Counted from the first letter of the stretch, positions 26,001 to 34,893 are shown. The stretch is DNA of 64,000 bases from Carnobacterium_B sp040274945 (GCF_040274945.1 NZ_JBEMAR010000005.1:161187-225186), one strand, 5' to 3'. Program-made: numbers and translations. The notes: a model not told the origin generated them from the letters alone.

Positions 26001-26263
26001 TTAATAGTGTCTCCTCTTTCTCTTTGTTCCATAAGATTAGCATTAAATAGTGTAACATGTTGAACAGCATTCAGCGACCGTCTTTAGTCTGAGTTGATAA
26101 AAAATAGAGTTGCCAAAGTATCAAAAAGGATGAAATATTTTAAGAAATTAGTAGTTTGTTTTTCTATTCATATATGGGTTCATCAGGCTTTACATTAAGT
26201 GTTAGAACGCTTACGATTTATATGTGGAATGGGTTTAGGTAGATTCAAAGAAAGAGGGATACC
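26001..26263. other. Divergent intergenic region
   Basis: 263 bp between divergent genes. It must hold a promoter for each, but I could not assign consensus boxes with confidence and saw no repeat or hairpin of note. Confidence 0.4.
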
Positions 26264-27448
26264 ATGAAGAAAATTGGATGGTTAGTAACAGCATTAGTGG
26301 TAAGCGGATGTGCAAAGTCATCTGTTGAGAAACCAATTGAAGAAAATTCAGAACAGGTTTCATCAAGCGAGTCATCTATACAAGCGGAACATCAAGCTAG
26401 TGAAGAAAAAAGAGTCTCATTTATGGGAGTAGGAGATAACCTAATTCATAATGTGATATTTGAAGAAGCACAATTAGAAGAGGGGACGTTTGATTTTAAA
26501 CCTATGTTTGAAAATGTAGCTGAGGATATTGAAGCAGCAGACTTAGCTTTTATTAATCAGGAAACTTTGATGGGCGGAGATGATTTTGGTTTCTCGGGTT
26601 ATCCAGCCTTTAATACACCTAGCGATATGGCAGACAATTTAAATACTTTAGGGTTTGATTTAGTAAATGGAGCATCCAATCATTCATTGGACAAAGGTAA
26701 ACAAGGTGTCATAAATACTTTAGAAATATGGGATAAGCAAGAAAATATGGTCTTTACTGGAGTGTTTGATTCACAAGAAGAACGGGATGCGATACCAGTT
26801 ATTGAGCGTGATGGAGTAACGTTTTCCTTTTTAGCCTATACATACGGAACCAATGGAATTGAGCCTGATGTTTCGTATCGTTTAAATTACTTTGATGAAG
26901 CGTTAATTACTCAAGATATTGAACGAGCAAAGCAAATCAGCGATTTCGTTATTGTCTCTGCTCATTGGGGCGATGAACACATGCTTGAACCGAATGAGTT
27001 TCAAAAAAAATATGCTCAATTGTTTGCGGATTTAGAAGTAGATGCAGTGATTGGAACTCATCCTCATGTGATTCAACCAATTGAGTGGGTAGAAGGGAAA
27101 AATGGGAACCAGACATTAGTCGTTTATTCATTGGGCAATTTTCTCTCCGCGATGTCTACGGGAACTGAAAATAATATGTTAGGCGGTATGATCTCTTTTG
27201 ATTTTGTAATGGCTGAAGAAGAGAAAACCCTTGAAAATGTGAAATGGGATGCGACAGTGATGCATTATACAGGCAATAAGAGCGAAGATACGGATTTAAG
27301 AAAGGATTTTAGAATTTATCAGCTGGATGATTATACCGAAAAAATTGCCAGTCAACATACCCTTAACAGCTCTCAAGTAAATCAAATTTCTAAAGAGTCT
27401 TTACAACAAACAACCGAAACGGTTATTGATGCTGAATTTCTAAAATAG
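26264..27448 (+). CDS. CapA-family lipoprotein
   Basis: A 394-residue protein with a lipobox (VSGC near residues 13-16) and a polar Ser/Glu-rich linker. Residues ~50-320 are the CapA/PgsA metallophosphatase-like fold: FMGVGDNLIHN, FINQETLMGG, GASNHSLDKG, SAHWGDEHM and GTHPHVIQPIEW carry the metal-binding Asp, Asn and His residues. CapA proteins take part in poly-gamma-glutamate capsule export in Bacillus, but the rest of that operon is absent here, so its role is uncertain. AGAGGG precedes the ATG. Confidence 0.8.
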   Translation: MKKIGWLVTALVVSGCAKSSVEKPIEENSEQVSSSESSIQAEHQASEEKRVSFMGVGDNLIHNVIFEEAQLEEGTFDFKPMFENVAEDIEAADLAFINQETLMGGDDFGFSGYPAFNTPSDMADNLNTLGFDLVNGASNHSLDKGKQGVINTLEIWDKQENMVFTGVFDSQEERDAIPVIERDGVTFSFLAYTYGTNGIEPDVSYRLNYFDEALITQDIERAKQISDFVIVSAHWGDEHMLEPNEFQKKYAQLFADLEVDAVIGTHPHVIQPIEWVEGKNGNQTLVVYSLGNFLSAMSTGTENNMLGGMISFDFVMAEEEKTLENVKWDATVMHYTGNKSEDTDLRKDFRIYQLDDYTEKIASQHTLNSSQVNQISKESLQQTTETVIDAEFLK

Positions 27449-27513
27449 GATGAACAAAAATGTACGGTCAGTACCATTAGTTAGAAGTTGTTTTAATTAG
27501 GAGGCGTAAAATA

Positions 27514-28428
27514 ATGAGCTTAGTAGAAGTAAAAGGCTTAACTAAACGATTTGGGAAATTTACTGCTTTAAAAAACGTCGATCTCTCTGTAAATGAAGGT
27601 GAGATCTACGGCTTTATTGGTCCCAATGGTGCCGGAAAATCCACGACTATTCGTGTTTTACTAGGGATGTTGAAACCAAGTGAAGGACAAGTCACGATTT
27701 TTGGGCAAGACGCTTGGAAAGATGCTGTAGAAATTCATAAACGGGTAGCATATGTTTCAGGTGAGGCTAATCTATGGCCTAATTTAACCGGTGGGGAAGT
27801 AATTGATTTATTCTTAGCTATGCGCGGAAATGGAAATCAGAACCGACGTGATGAATTGATTCAATTGTTTAAACTAGACCCGTCAAAAAAATGCCGCACT
27901 TATTCGAAAGGGAATCGACAAAAAATAGCCTTGATTGCTGCATTTGCTTCTGAAGCGGACCTATATATTCTTGATGAACCAACTGCGGGTTTGGATCCAT
28001 TGATGGAGCGTATTTTTCAAGAACTTATTTTAGAGATGAAACAACAAGGTAAGAGTGTATTGTTGTCGAGCCATATCCTGTCCGAAGTTGAAAAGCTGTG
28101 TGATCGGGTAGCCATTATTCGTGAAGGAGAAATCATTGAAACGGGAACATTAGCTGAGATGCGCCATTTGACCCGAACAAAATTAACTATTGAAACAAGT
28201 GAACCTTTGATGGATTTGTTCGAGCTAACAGGTGTGCATGATGTTGTCCAGACAACTACGGGATGGGTATTCCAGGTAGACAGCGAAGAACTCGCAGAAG
28301 TTATTCGTCATATCAGTCAATTTGGTGTTTTAAAACTTGAAAGTGCTCCCCCGACTTTAGAAGATTTATTTATACGCCACTACAAAGGGGACAGTCAGGA
28401 ACAAAGCGGCTTACAAGGGGGTGTCTAG
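27514..28428 (+). CDS. ABC exporter ATP-binding protein (DrrA-like)
   Basis: A 304-residue ATPase of the CcmA/DrrA exporter type. Walker A GPNGAGKST lies near residues 37-45, signature YSKGNRQK, Walker B LYILDEPTAGLD and the switch His in LLSSHIL. The ~80-residue C-terminal extension is usual for this group. It pairs with the permease starting 2 bp downstream, forming an efflux system for an unknown, possibly drug-like, compound. No regulator gene is adjacent. Confidence 0.85.
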   Translation: MSLVEVKGLTKRFGKFTALKNVDLSVNEGEIYGFIGPNGAGKSTTIRVLLGMLKPSEGQVTIFGQDAWKDAVEIHKRVAYVSGEANLWPNLTGGEVIDLFLAMRGNGNQNRRDELIQLFKLDPSKKCRTYSKGNRQKIALIAAFASEADLYILDEPTAGLDPLMERIFQELILEMKQQGKSVLLSSHILSEVEKLCDRVAIIREGEIIETGTLAEMRHLTRTKLTIETSEPLMDLFELTGVHDVVQTTTGWVFQVDSEELAEVIRHISQFGVLKLESAPPTLEDLFIRHYKGDSQEQSGLQGGV

Positions 28429-28430
28429 CG

Positions 28431-30029
28431 ATGGTTGTTCAGCAGTTCAAAGGAACTGGTCAGATCATGCGACTGCTTTTCCAACAAAATGGAGTGAAAA
28501 TCGGTTTATGGTTAAGCGGTTTGATCGGTGTTTCAATCGCTACAGTAACCGCCTATACAACCATTTATACCGGCCAAAAAGAGATCATAGAATTTGGTTT
28601 AACAATGCAAAATCCAGCTATGATAGCCATGTTAGGATCACTTTATGAAGTGGGGAATTTTAGTTTAGGAGCCGTTTTTGCAAGTGAAATGTTATTGTTT
28701 TCAGCTATTGCAGTTAGCGTTATGAATATCTTATTAGTCAGTTCTAGTACGAGGATGGATGAAGAAGAAGGGCGGCTGGAAATGATTCTAGGATTGCCTG
28801 TGGGGCGGTTAGCATATTTAGCTGCAACAATCAGTATGATGATTATCGTAAATAGTCTATTGTTTATGATTTTGTCTCTAGGTCTAGGGTTATTTAACCA
28901 CGAAGCGTTTAGTGTGGAATCTGCTTTGCTATATGGTGGTATCCTTGCAAGCACAGGGCTATTTTTTGCAGGTGTGACCGCCGTTGCAGCACAGCTAGCT
29001 GCAACATCGAGAGGCGCTACAGGAATTTCTTTTGCTGTACTGATAACTGCCTACATCATAAGAGCTGTTGGAGATGTTAGCAATGAGGTGCTGTCACTCG
29101 TTTCTCCATTAGGTTGGACTGTTCGAACAGCGGTATTTGTCGACAATGACTGGTGGCCAGTTAGTGCATTAATTAGTGGGATGGCTATTTTATTAGTGAG
29201 TGCCTTCTATTTGAATCAGCAAAGGGACATCAATGCCGGGTTATTGCCTGAGCGTAAAGGAAAAGTTTACGCTTCGAATGCTTTAAAAAGCCGATTTGGG
29301 TTAACGTGGCGATTGGAAAAAGGAACAATTATTTCATGGGCTATTGGTATTTTTCTAATGAGTGTTGCTTTCGGTTCGATTTTAGGCGATTTAGAAGCTT
29401 ATTTCTCAGACTTTGAAATGGTTCAAATCATTTTAGCCGATGACTTAAGTGATTCTATGACTGAACAGTTTATTACATTATTGGTGGGTATTATGTCTGT
29501 CTTTTCTGCTGTTCCAACGGTATCAGTTTTTTTAAAATTGAAAAAAGAAGAACGAATGGGTCGAACGGAAAACTTTTATAGTCGAGCGGTTTCTCGAAAT
29601 AAAGTGATGGGAAGCTATTACGCCATAGCATTTTTAACGGCTGTACTGATGCAATTGCTGATTGGATTAGGGTTGTATGCTTCGGCAAGTCAAGTCATAA
29701 AGACAACCATTGGTGCAGGAACGGTTATCGCATCGGGACTGGTCTATATCCCAGCTATTTGGGTAGTTTTAGGTTTAACAACAGCACTTGTAGGAGCATT
29801 TCCTAAGAGAACAGGTTTGATTTGGACCTATGTGACTTTTGCCATTTTTGTCATTTATCTTGGCAATTTACTCGAATTTCCAGAATGGGTAAACAACATT
29901 TCTGCTTTTCATCATATCCCTCAACTGCCAAATGAAGAAATTGCTTGGTTCCCAATGATTAGTTTAAGTCTAGTAGGGATTGCTCTTTCTGTGATAGGTT
30001 TTCTAAGTTATAACAAAAGAGATATTTAA
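28431..30029 (+). CDS. ABC exporter permease (polyketide-antibiotic exporter type)
   Basis: A 532-residue integral membrane protein with about twelve hydrophobic segments arranged as two six-helix halves, the second beginning near residue 295. This two-half layout and the DEEEGRLEMILGLPVGRL loop match permeases annotated as exporters of polyketide antibiotics. It starts 2 bp after the ATPase stop, so the two are translationally coupled. Substrate unknown. Confidence 0.8.
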   Translation: MVVQQFKGTGQIMRLLFQQNGVKIGLWLSGLIGVSIATVTAYTTIYTGQKEIIEFGLTMQNPAMIAMLGSLYEVGNFSLGAVFASEMLLFSAIAVSVMNILLVSSSTRMDEEEGRLEMILGLPVGRLAYLAATISMMIIVNSLLFMILSLGLGLFNHEAFSVESALLYGGILASTGLFFAGVTAVAAQLAATSRGATGISFAVLITAYIIRAVGDVSNEVLSLVSPLGWTVRTAVFVDNDWWPVSALISGMAILLVSAFYLNQQRDINAGLLPERKGKVYASNALKSRFGLTWRLEKGTIISWAIGIFLMSVAFGSILGDLEAYFSDFEMVQIILADDLSDSMTEQFITLLVGIMSVFSAVPTVSVFLKLKKEERMGRTENFYSRAVSRNKVMGSYYAIAFLTAVLMQLLIGLGLYASASQVIKTTIGAGTVIASGLVYIPAIWVVLGLTTALVGAFPKRTGLIWTYVTFAIFVIYLGNLLEFPEWVNNISAFHHIPQLPNEEIAWFPMISLSLVGIALSVIGFLSYNKRDI

Positions 30030-30109
30030 CGAAGCGTTACAATAGTTAATAATTTGTATTTCAGTACTCATAAAATAATTTGAAAGATTAATAAAATTCA
30101 TTTTAGTTA

Positions 30110-30138
30110 TTGACATGTATGTAATCAGTCTGTTATTA
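30110..30138 (+). promoter_or_regulatory. Promoter of the T-box transcript
   Basis: TTGACA (30110-30115) and TTATTA (30133-30138) are separated by 17 bp, placing the start near 30146, just before the T-box Stem I. Confidence 0.6.
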
Positions 30139-30174
30139 TTCAATTAGATTAAAAAACAATGAGTTTTAAATGAT

Positions 30175-30478
30175 AAAAAAGACTTTGATAAGGAAAGTAC
30201 GTCAGAAAATAATTTTTAGAAAGCCCGGATGATGGAAAAGGGTAATGATAGTTCTGATGGAAAATGGCCTTTGAGTTGAGCAGTCGAGTGAGAGTTTCTT
30301 TTAGACTGTTACGGTAAGCATCCGTTATCTAATGCATCAGTTTACGATCTTTCATTTGTGGGATTGTGTACTGAATAAGGTGAAAATAGCGATATTTTCA
30401 TAAACTAAGGTGGTAACACGGAATTTAAATGTCCGTCCTTTCTAGTCGAAAGACTAAGATTGGACGGGCATTTTTTTG
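30175..30478 (+). promoter_or_regulatory. T-box leader, predicted methionine specifier
   Basis: The conserved T-box AAGGTGGTAACACGG is at 30407-30421, followed by a terminator (ATGTCCGTCC / GGACGGGCAT plus T-tract, 30428-30477). In Stem I, GACT (30181) pairs with AGTC (30282), AAGG (30190) with CCTT (30268), and CGTCAGAA (30200) with TTCTGATG (30252). The internal loop then has AGTA on one side (30196-30199) and GAA-A-ATG-G (30260-30267) on the other, so the specifier reads ATG. The UGGN base is T (30414), which requires a tRNA with discriminator A, as tRNA-Met has. AAA is the main alternative reading. Confidence 0.85.
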
Positions 30479-30505
30479 TTGTATAAATGAAATGGGGGAA
30501 TAGTA

Positions 30506-32152
30506 ATGAAGAAATGGACATTGGGAATAAGTATTGTATTGGCAACAGGATTATTGATTGGATGTGGTACACAAGCAGAAGGAAATAACGACTCAGATAC
30601 CTCAGCAACCACAAAAATTGCACAAGAAACAGGTGTTGGTGTAAGTGCTGAAATCACGACACTGGATACCACTCAAGCTACTGATCGCAATACCTTCACT
30701 GTTATCGAGCAAATATTTGAAGGGCTGTACCGTTTCAATGCTGAAGATGAGCTTGAGTTAGCTCTTGCAGCAGAACCAGCCATTATTAGTGAGGATGGCT
30801 TAACCTATACATTTAAATTAAGAGAAGATGCGAAATGGTCCAATGGAACACCTGTAACTGCCAATGATTTTGTTTATGCTTGGGGGAAAATGGTGAATCC
30901 AGAATCATTGTCACCGAATGCTTACTTATTTGAGAACATCAAAAATGGTACTGAAGTTGTTAAGGGAGAAAAAGAACTGAGTGAGTTTGGCGTTTCAGCA
31001 GTGTCAGACTATGAATTAAAAGTCGAGTTAGAAGTTCCAAGACCTAATTTTTTGAGCCTATTAGCAATCGGTTGGTTCTTCCCACAAAATGAAGAGTTTG
31101 TTGAATCGCAAGGGGACAATTACGCGCAAGATACAGATTCTATCCTTTACAATGGGCCGTTTACGCTAGTTGATTGGAAAGATGGTGCTACTAGTTGGGC
31201 GTACGAAAAAAATGAATCCTATTATGATAAAGATGAAGTTGCTTTAGACAGAGTGAATGTAGCTGTGGTAAAAGAAGTTTCTACGGGATTGAATCTTTAC
31301 GAGACGGGTGAGATAGACATCGTTACACTAACAGGAGACTATGCTAAACAATTCGAAAACGATGAAAATCTTATCCGTAAACAAGAATTGGCATTACAAT
31401 ATTTAACTTACAATGCCGCAGAAAATAGTCCTCTAAACAATGAACATTTGAGAAAAGCAATTGCTTTATCTATTGATAGAAAAGAACTAACTGAAAATGT
31501 ACTTGAAGATGGATCAGAACCTCTGGGTGGGTTGATACCGCGCAAATTACTAACAAATCCTGAGACCAATGAAGATTTCCGTACAGATAATGGTTCTTTT
31601 AATGATTACGATTCTGAAAAGGCTAAAGCAGAATGGGCTCTGGCACAAGAAGAACTGGGTGATACACTAGAACTTGAATTATTGACAAATGATGATGCAA
31701 CTTCTAAGAAAGTTGGTACCTATATCCAAAGTGAAGTTCAAGAACATCTTCCAGGGGTAACAGTCACCATCAGGAGTGTGCCAAGTAACATTGCAAAAAC
31801 GGAGCGGACTTCTGGCAATTATGACTTTTCAATAGCCGGATGGATAGCCGGAGATTTGGATCCAACAGGTTTCTTTGTTTTATTGGAGACAGATAGTCCC
31901 TATAACTATGGTTCTTATCAAAATGATGAATACCAAGCTTTAATAAATGAAAGCAAAACAACATATGCTAATGATTCTACAGTAAGATACGCCAATTTTT
32001 TGGAAGCAGAAAAAATTCTGATGGATACAGCTGCTTTCCAACCTTTGTATCAACGTACAACGAATTACTTGCAACGCCCTATAGTCGAAGGACTAGAAAG
32101 TCATCTGTTGGGATCTGACTTTACCTTCAGAAATGCCACGATTACAGAGTAA
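30506..32152 (+). CDS. T-box-controlled orphan peptide-binding lipoprotein, OppA family
   Basis: A 548-residue family 5 solute-binding protein with lipobox LLIGC near residues 16-20. TYTFKLREDAKWSNGTPVTA and the WFFPQNEEFVESQGDNY region are shared with the paralogue at 23703-25355. It should capture peptides outside the cell for a permease encoded elsewhere. A T-box leader places it under control of an uncharged tRNA, most likely tRNA-Met, so it is probably a peptide route to methionine. GGGGG lies a few bases upstream of ATG 30506. Confidence 0.9.
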   Translation: MKKWTLGISIVLATGLLIGCGTQAEGNNDSDTSATTKIAQETGVGVSAEITTLDTTQATDRNTFTVIEQIFEGLYRFNAEDELELALAAEPAIISEDGLTYTFKLREDAKWSNGTPVTANDFVYAWGKMVNPESLSPNAYLFENIKNGTEVVKGEKELSEFGVSAVSDYELKVELEVPRPNFLSLLAIGWFFPQNEEFVESQGDNYAQDTDSILYNGPFTLVDWKDGATSWAYEKNESYYDKDEVALDRVNVAVVKEVSTGLNLYETGEIDIVTLTGDYAKQFENDENLIRKQELALQYLTYNAAENSPLNNEHLRKAIALSIDRKELTENVLEDGSEPLGGLIPRKLLTNPETNEDFRTDNGSFNDYDSEKAKAEWALAQEELGDTLELELLTNDDATSKKVGTYIQSEVQEHLPGVTVTIRSVPSNIAKTERTSGNYDFSIAGWIAGDLDPTGFFVLLETDSPYNYGSYQNDEYQALINESKTTYANDSTVRYANFLEAEKILMDTAAFQPLYQRTTNYLQRPIVEGLESHLLGSDFTFRNATITE

Positions 32153-32192
32153 TTAACAGCAAACTAATCGGCTATTGCCAAAGATAGGAAGG

Positions 32193-32273
32193 ATGAAAAA
32201 AATTGTACTTCAAACAGATTTTGGATTAGAAGATGGTGCTTTAATTCAAAACCTGCTGTTTTTTAGAAAATAA
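32193..32273 (+). pseudogene. N-terminal stump of a SAM hydroxide adenosyltransferase gene (DUF62)
   Basis: A 26-codon frame starting MKKIVLQTDFGLEDGA has the N-terminal signature of the DUF62/SAM hydroxide adenosyltransferase family, including the Asp in QTDFG. It keeps a good ribosome binding site (AGGAAGG at 32186-32192). After residue ~16 the sequence loses resemblance and stops (LIQNLLFFRK), whereas the family is ~270 residues. I find no later part of the gene, so a deletion is likely. It follows the methionine-linked oppA by 40 bp. Confidence 0.6.
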
Positions 32274-32331
32274 GAAGGGGAGAGCTATAGAAACATAGCT
32301 ATTGAGTTAATTGGGACATGATTCTCTTTCT

Positions 32332-32386
32332 AACAACTAAACCCGCAGAATTGCATAGAAAATGCAATTCTGCGGGTTTAGTTGTT
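32332..32386. terminator. Perfect 25-bp inverted repeat between convergent genes
   Basis: Arms of 25 bp (starting AACAACTAAACCCGCAGAAT) around a 5-base AGAAA loop. No T-tract follows on either strand, so it is an atypical terminator or another structural element. It lies between the oppA/DUF62 unit and pdxK. Confidence 0.6.
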
Positions 32387-32419
32387 GGTTGTCCAAAAAA
32401 GTATATTCTTTAGGATAAT

Positions 32420-32466
32420 GTAAAAAACAGCAAATACACTAGTAAGAGGTGCTCTTAATAGTGTAT
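32420..32466 (-). terminator. Intrinsic terminator of pdxK
   Basis: On the minus strand ATACACTA-TAAGAG pairs with CTCTTA-TAGTGTAT (one mismatch each side) around CAC, with a TTTTTT run about 6 bases further. Confidence 0.75.
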
Positions 32467-32530
32467 CAACTATACATAAACAAATTTGCTTGTCACTTGA
32501 ATTGACTGCAATTATTTGAAGGTACTTTCT

Positions 32531-33358
32531 TTAGATTGTTTCTGAATCTTTCAATCTGTAGGCACCATGGAAAACTGGTCCAACAAATTCATTAAAACGA
32601 AAGCCATGCTCAATAGCAGCGGTAACAAAGTCCTTAGCCTTGAAGATAGCTTCTTTTTCGGATAGCCCAGTTGCTAGTCCAGCTGTGATTGCAGCAGCAA
32701 AAGTGCACCCAGCTCCATGGTTGTAAGCAGGCTGAATTTTTTCTGTTTCAAGGGTGTAATGTTTTTCTCCATCATAATAAATATCTATTGCTTTATCTCC
32801 TTCAAAGCTTTTTCCACCTTTAACTACTACATGTTTTGTGCCAAGATTAAAAATTTTTTCAGCAGCTTTTTTCATATCTTCAAGGGTTGTTAGTTTTCCT
32901 AGTCCTGAAAAGATACCAGCTTCAAGAAGATTTGGAGTTGCCACATCTGCAAGAGGCAATAGATATTTTTGAATGGCTGCTGCCGTTTCGGGATTTAATA
33001 GTTCGTCTTCTCCTTTACATGCTAAAACAGGGTCAATAACAACTTTAGGGAATTGATAAGCAGAGATTGTTGTGGCTACAAGTTCAACAATTTCCACTGA
33101 ACCAAGCATACCTGTTTTCATAGCGGCAATTTTAGTATCTCCTGCCAGAATAGTTTTTAATTGTTCTTCCACAACGGAAATTGGCAGAGTAGTGACATTA
33201 TGCTTCCAATTATTATCCGGATTCATCGTAGCAATAGTAGTCAAAGCTACCATGCCATAAGTGCTATATTCTGAGAAGGTTTTTAGGTCTGCCGCTAGTC
33301 CAGCACCGCCACTAGCATCGCTGCCTGCAAATGTTAGAACTTTTTTTATATTAGTCAT
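32531..33358 (-). CDS. pdxK: Pyridoxine/pyridoxal kinase, ThiD-like PdxK
   Basis: A ribokinase-fold kinase of about 275 residues that phosphorylates vitamin B6 vitamers (possibly also hydroxymethylpyrimidine). The motif FAGSDASGGAGLAADLKTF near residue 10 is the substrate-binding start; GTKHVVVKGGKS and YNHGAGCTFAAAI carry the anion hole and catalytic Asp-equivalent region (GAGC, with cysteine as in PdxK-type ThiD homologues). I start at the ATG encoding MTNIKKVL (33358), with GGAG about 8 bp upstream; a slightly longer start is possible. A 360-bp structured leader with its own consensus promoter and terminator precedes it. Confidence 0.8.
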   Translation of the reverse strand: MTNIKKVLTFAGSDASGGAGLAADLKTFSEYSTYGMVALTTIATMNPDNNWKHNVTTLPISVVEEQLKTILAGDTKIAAMKTGMLGSVEIVELVATTISAYQFPKVVIDPVLACKGEDELLNPETAAAIQKYLLPLADVATPNLLEAGIFSGLGKLTTLEDMKKAAEKIFNLGTKHVVVKGGKSFEGDKAIDIYYDGEKHYTLETEKIQPAYNHGAGCTFAAAITAGLATGLSEKEAIFKAKDFVTAAIEHGFRFNEFVGPVFHGAYRLKDSETI

Positions 33359-33433
33359 TATTTTCAACTCCATAAATTTATTTTGGAACTTATAATTAAA
33401 ACGGATTTGGGATATCCTTTTTAATTATAGGTA

Positions 33434-33474
33434 TAAAAAAAGACCCTTGTCCCCTACGTAAAGGGACAAGAGTC
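33434..33474 (-). terminator. Intrinsic terminator in the pdxK leader
   Basis: On the minus strand GACTCTTGTCCC pairs with GGGACAAGGGTC (one G-U) and is followed by seven T residues. It lies about 80 bp before the pdxK start, so the gene is expressed only by readthrough. Confidence 0.9.
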
Positions 33475-33738
33475 TACACTCCTACGATTAAACCTAAATT
33501 GACATTCAAAAAACATCCACTCGATTCACATACTATCATTTGTGCCCTGTTGATAATGGATAGGGTTTCTCGTCAACTTCTACTATGATTTTTCATTTCA
33601 GACTGCCCTCACGAGTCCATTTAAGAAATTTCTGGTGTCGTAATCCCAACACCTATGATTCTCTTTCAAACAGAAGTACGTTCTCTACTACTCTTGATTA
33701 TCGGTTTTTGTTATTTTTTTAATTGAATTATAATGTAA
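33475..33738 (-). promoter_or_regulatory. Structured 5' leader of pdxK, unassigned RNA class
   Basis: About 260 bases between promoter and terminator. Seen on the minus strand: a hairpin GGTGTTG/CGACACC, a lower stem GAGT/ACTC framing AGTA and AAATGG loop strands, a pseudoknot-capable GTTGA/TCAAC stem whose loop CCCT matches a downstream AGGG, and a GAGT/ACTC pairing that competes with the terminator. The first part resembles a T-box Stem I, but the conserved AAGGTGGNACCG box is missing. I infer an attenuator of unknown ligand. Confidence 0.55.
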
Positions 33739-33743
33739 TTCAC

Positions 33744-33772
33744 AGTATAAACCTTGTCTTTTTTTATGTCAA
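33744..33772 (-). promoter_or_regulatory. Consensus promoter of the pdxK leader
   Basis: On the minus strand TTGACA (33772-33767) and TATACT (33749-33744) are exactly 17 bp apart. Confidence 0.85.
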
Positions 33773-33804
33773 CCAATTTTTTATGTCCATGCTGGAAGTG
33801 CTTT

Positions 33805-34893
33805 TTAAGAGTACACAGAAACAGATTTAGAAAGATTCTCTACAGCCTTCATTGCTTCTAGAACAGTTTCTTTGGTTGCACCAGGTACAGCTAAGGTGAA
33901 TGTCTCCTTATCAGAGGCAGCAAATTCAGCAACCTGTTTTACTTTTTTTGAGAAATCAGTCTTCACGTCAAAGTCAGAAAAACGATGCGGGAAATGATTT
34001 GACACGAAAAACGGTAGTAATTTCTTTACCTCTTTTTCATCTCCAGAAGCCCATAGTTGAACTAAAACACCATAAGCAACTTTTACACCATGCTCAAAAG
34101 TATGTGTTTCTTGAATAAGCGACATTCCATTATGGATAGCATGGGCACCAGCCATCCGGCCATACTCTCCTGCAAATCCGCCAACTGTACCCGCGATAGC
34201 TACAACAGCCTCGGCAACTCTTTTGAAGGCACTTGTTACTTCATGATTTTCTATATTTGTCAAAGCTTCTGTACTGTCTTTTAACAATAGCTCTTTAGTT
34301 ACTTTCGCAGTTTTTAAACCTACTTGAACCATAGCAGGTAAGTCGCCCACAATATGGCGAGTAATGCCTTCTGCTTCATACCATTTTGCCAATGTATCTC
34401 CAATTCCACCCATAAAATATTTCTTAGGTGATTCCACTAATAAATCTAGATCCATCAAACAAAGTAAGGCTGCTTTTTCATAGTAATCGACTACTTTGAA
34501 AGTATGATCGGGATGATACACGGCTGAAAGGGGAGTATAAGCCGAACAAGTTCCTAATACCGTTGGAATAGTTACATATTCTACTTTTAATAGTTCAGCG
34601 ATTCCTTTAGCAGTATCTAAAGCACGTCCACCACCGATGCCTACCACGCAGTCCGTTCCCTTTATTAATGAAGAAAGACGTTCCATGTCTTCATGTGAAG
34701 CTGATCCATCATAACGAAATACTGGTAAATCCAAAGAACCAGAGTAATGCTTTTTAAAAGCATTATAAGATAGTTCACCTGTAATAATAACAGGTTTAGT
34801 AAATGAGGTTAATTTTTGATCTAAATAGTTTAAAGCACCGGACTCGCATAAAAATTGACCGGGTCCTGGACGAACAACTTGACTTAAACGCAT
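33805..34893 (-). CDS. Iron-containing alcohol dehydrogenase, GldA/HcxA-like
   Basis: A 362-residue group III-type dehydrogenase. The NAD-binding GIGGGRALDTAK motif lies near residue 80, TIPTVLGTCSAYTPLS follows, and metal ligands are expected at GGIGDTLAKWYEA, HAIHNG and THTFEHGVKVAYG. The pattern resembles glycerol dehydrogenase and the hydroxycarboxylate dehydrogenase HcxA (YbdH); glycerol versus 2-oxoacid substrate cannot be decided. Start set at ATG 34893 with AAGAAGG upstream; the frame extends 33 codons further without a site. It is preceded by a long leader with a terminator and no terminator separates it from pdxK. Confidence 0.8.
   Translation of the reverse strand: MRLSQVVRPGPGQFLCESGALNYLDQKLTSFTKPVIITGELSYNAFKKHYSGSLDLPVFRYDGSASHEDMERLSSLIKGTDCVVGIGGGRALDTAKGIAELLKVEYVTIPTVLGTCSAYTPLSAVYHPDHTFKVVDYYEKAALLCLMDLDLLVESPKKYFMGGIGDTLAKWYEAEGITRHIVGDLPAMVQVGLKTAKVTKELLLKDSTEALTNIENHEVTSAFKRVAEAVVAIAGTVGGFAGEYGRMAGAHAIHNGMSLIQETHTFEHGVKVAYGVLVQLWASGDEKEVKKLLPFFVSNHFPHRFSDFDVKTDFSKKVKQVAEFAASDKETFTLAVPGATKETVLEAMKAVENLSKSVSVYS

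Noticed and set aside
32457..32472. GTGTATCAACTAT near the pdxK terminator as another ManR site
   Set aside because: It is part of the terminator stem and no sigma-54 promoter lies nearby.
33475..33738. Calling the pdxK leader a T-box outright
   Set aside because: The conserved AAGGTGGNACCG sequence and a matching antiterminator are not present, so only resemblance of the first domain is reported.
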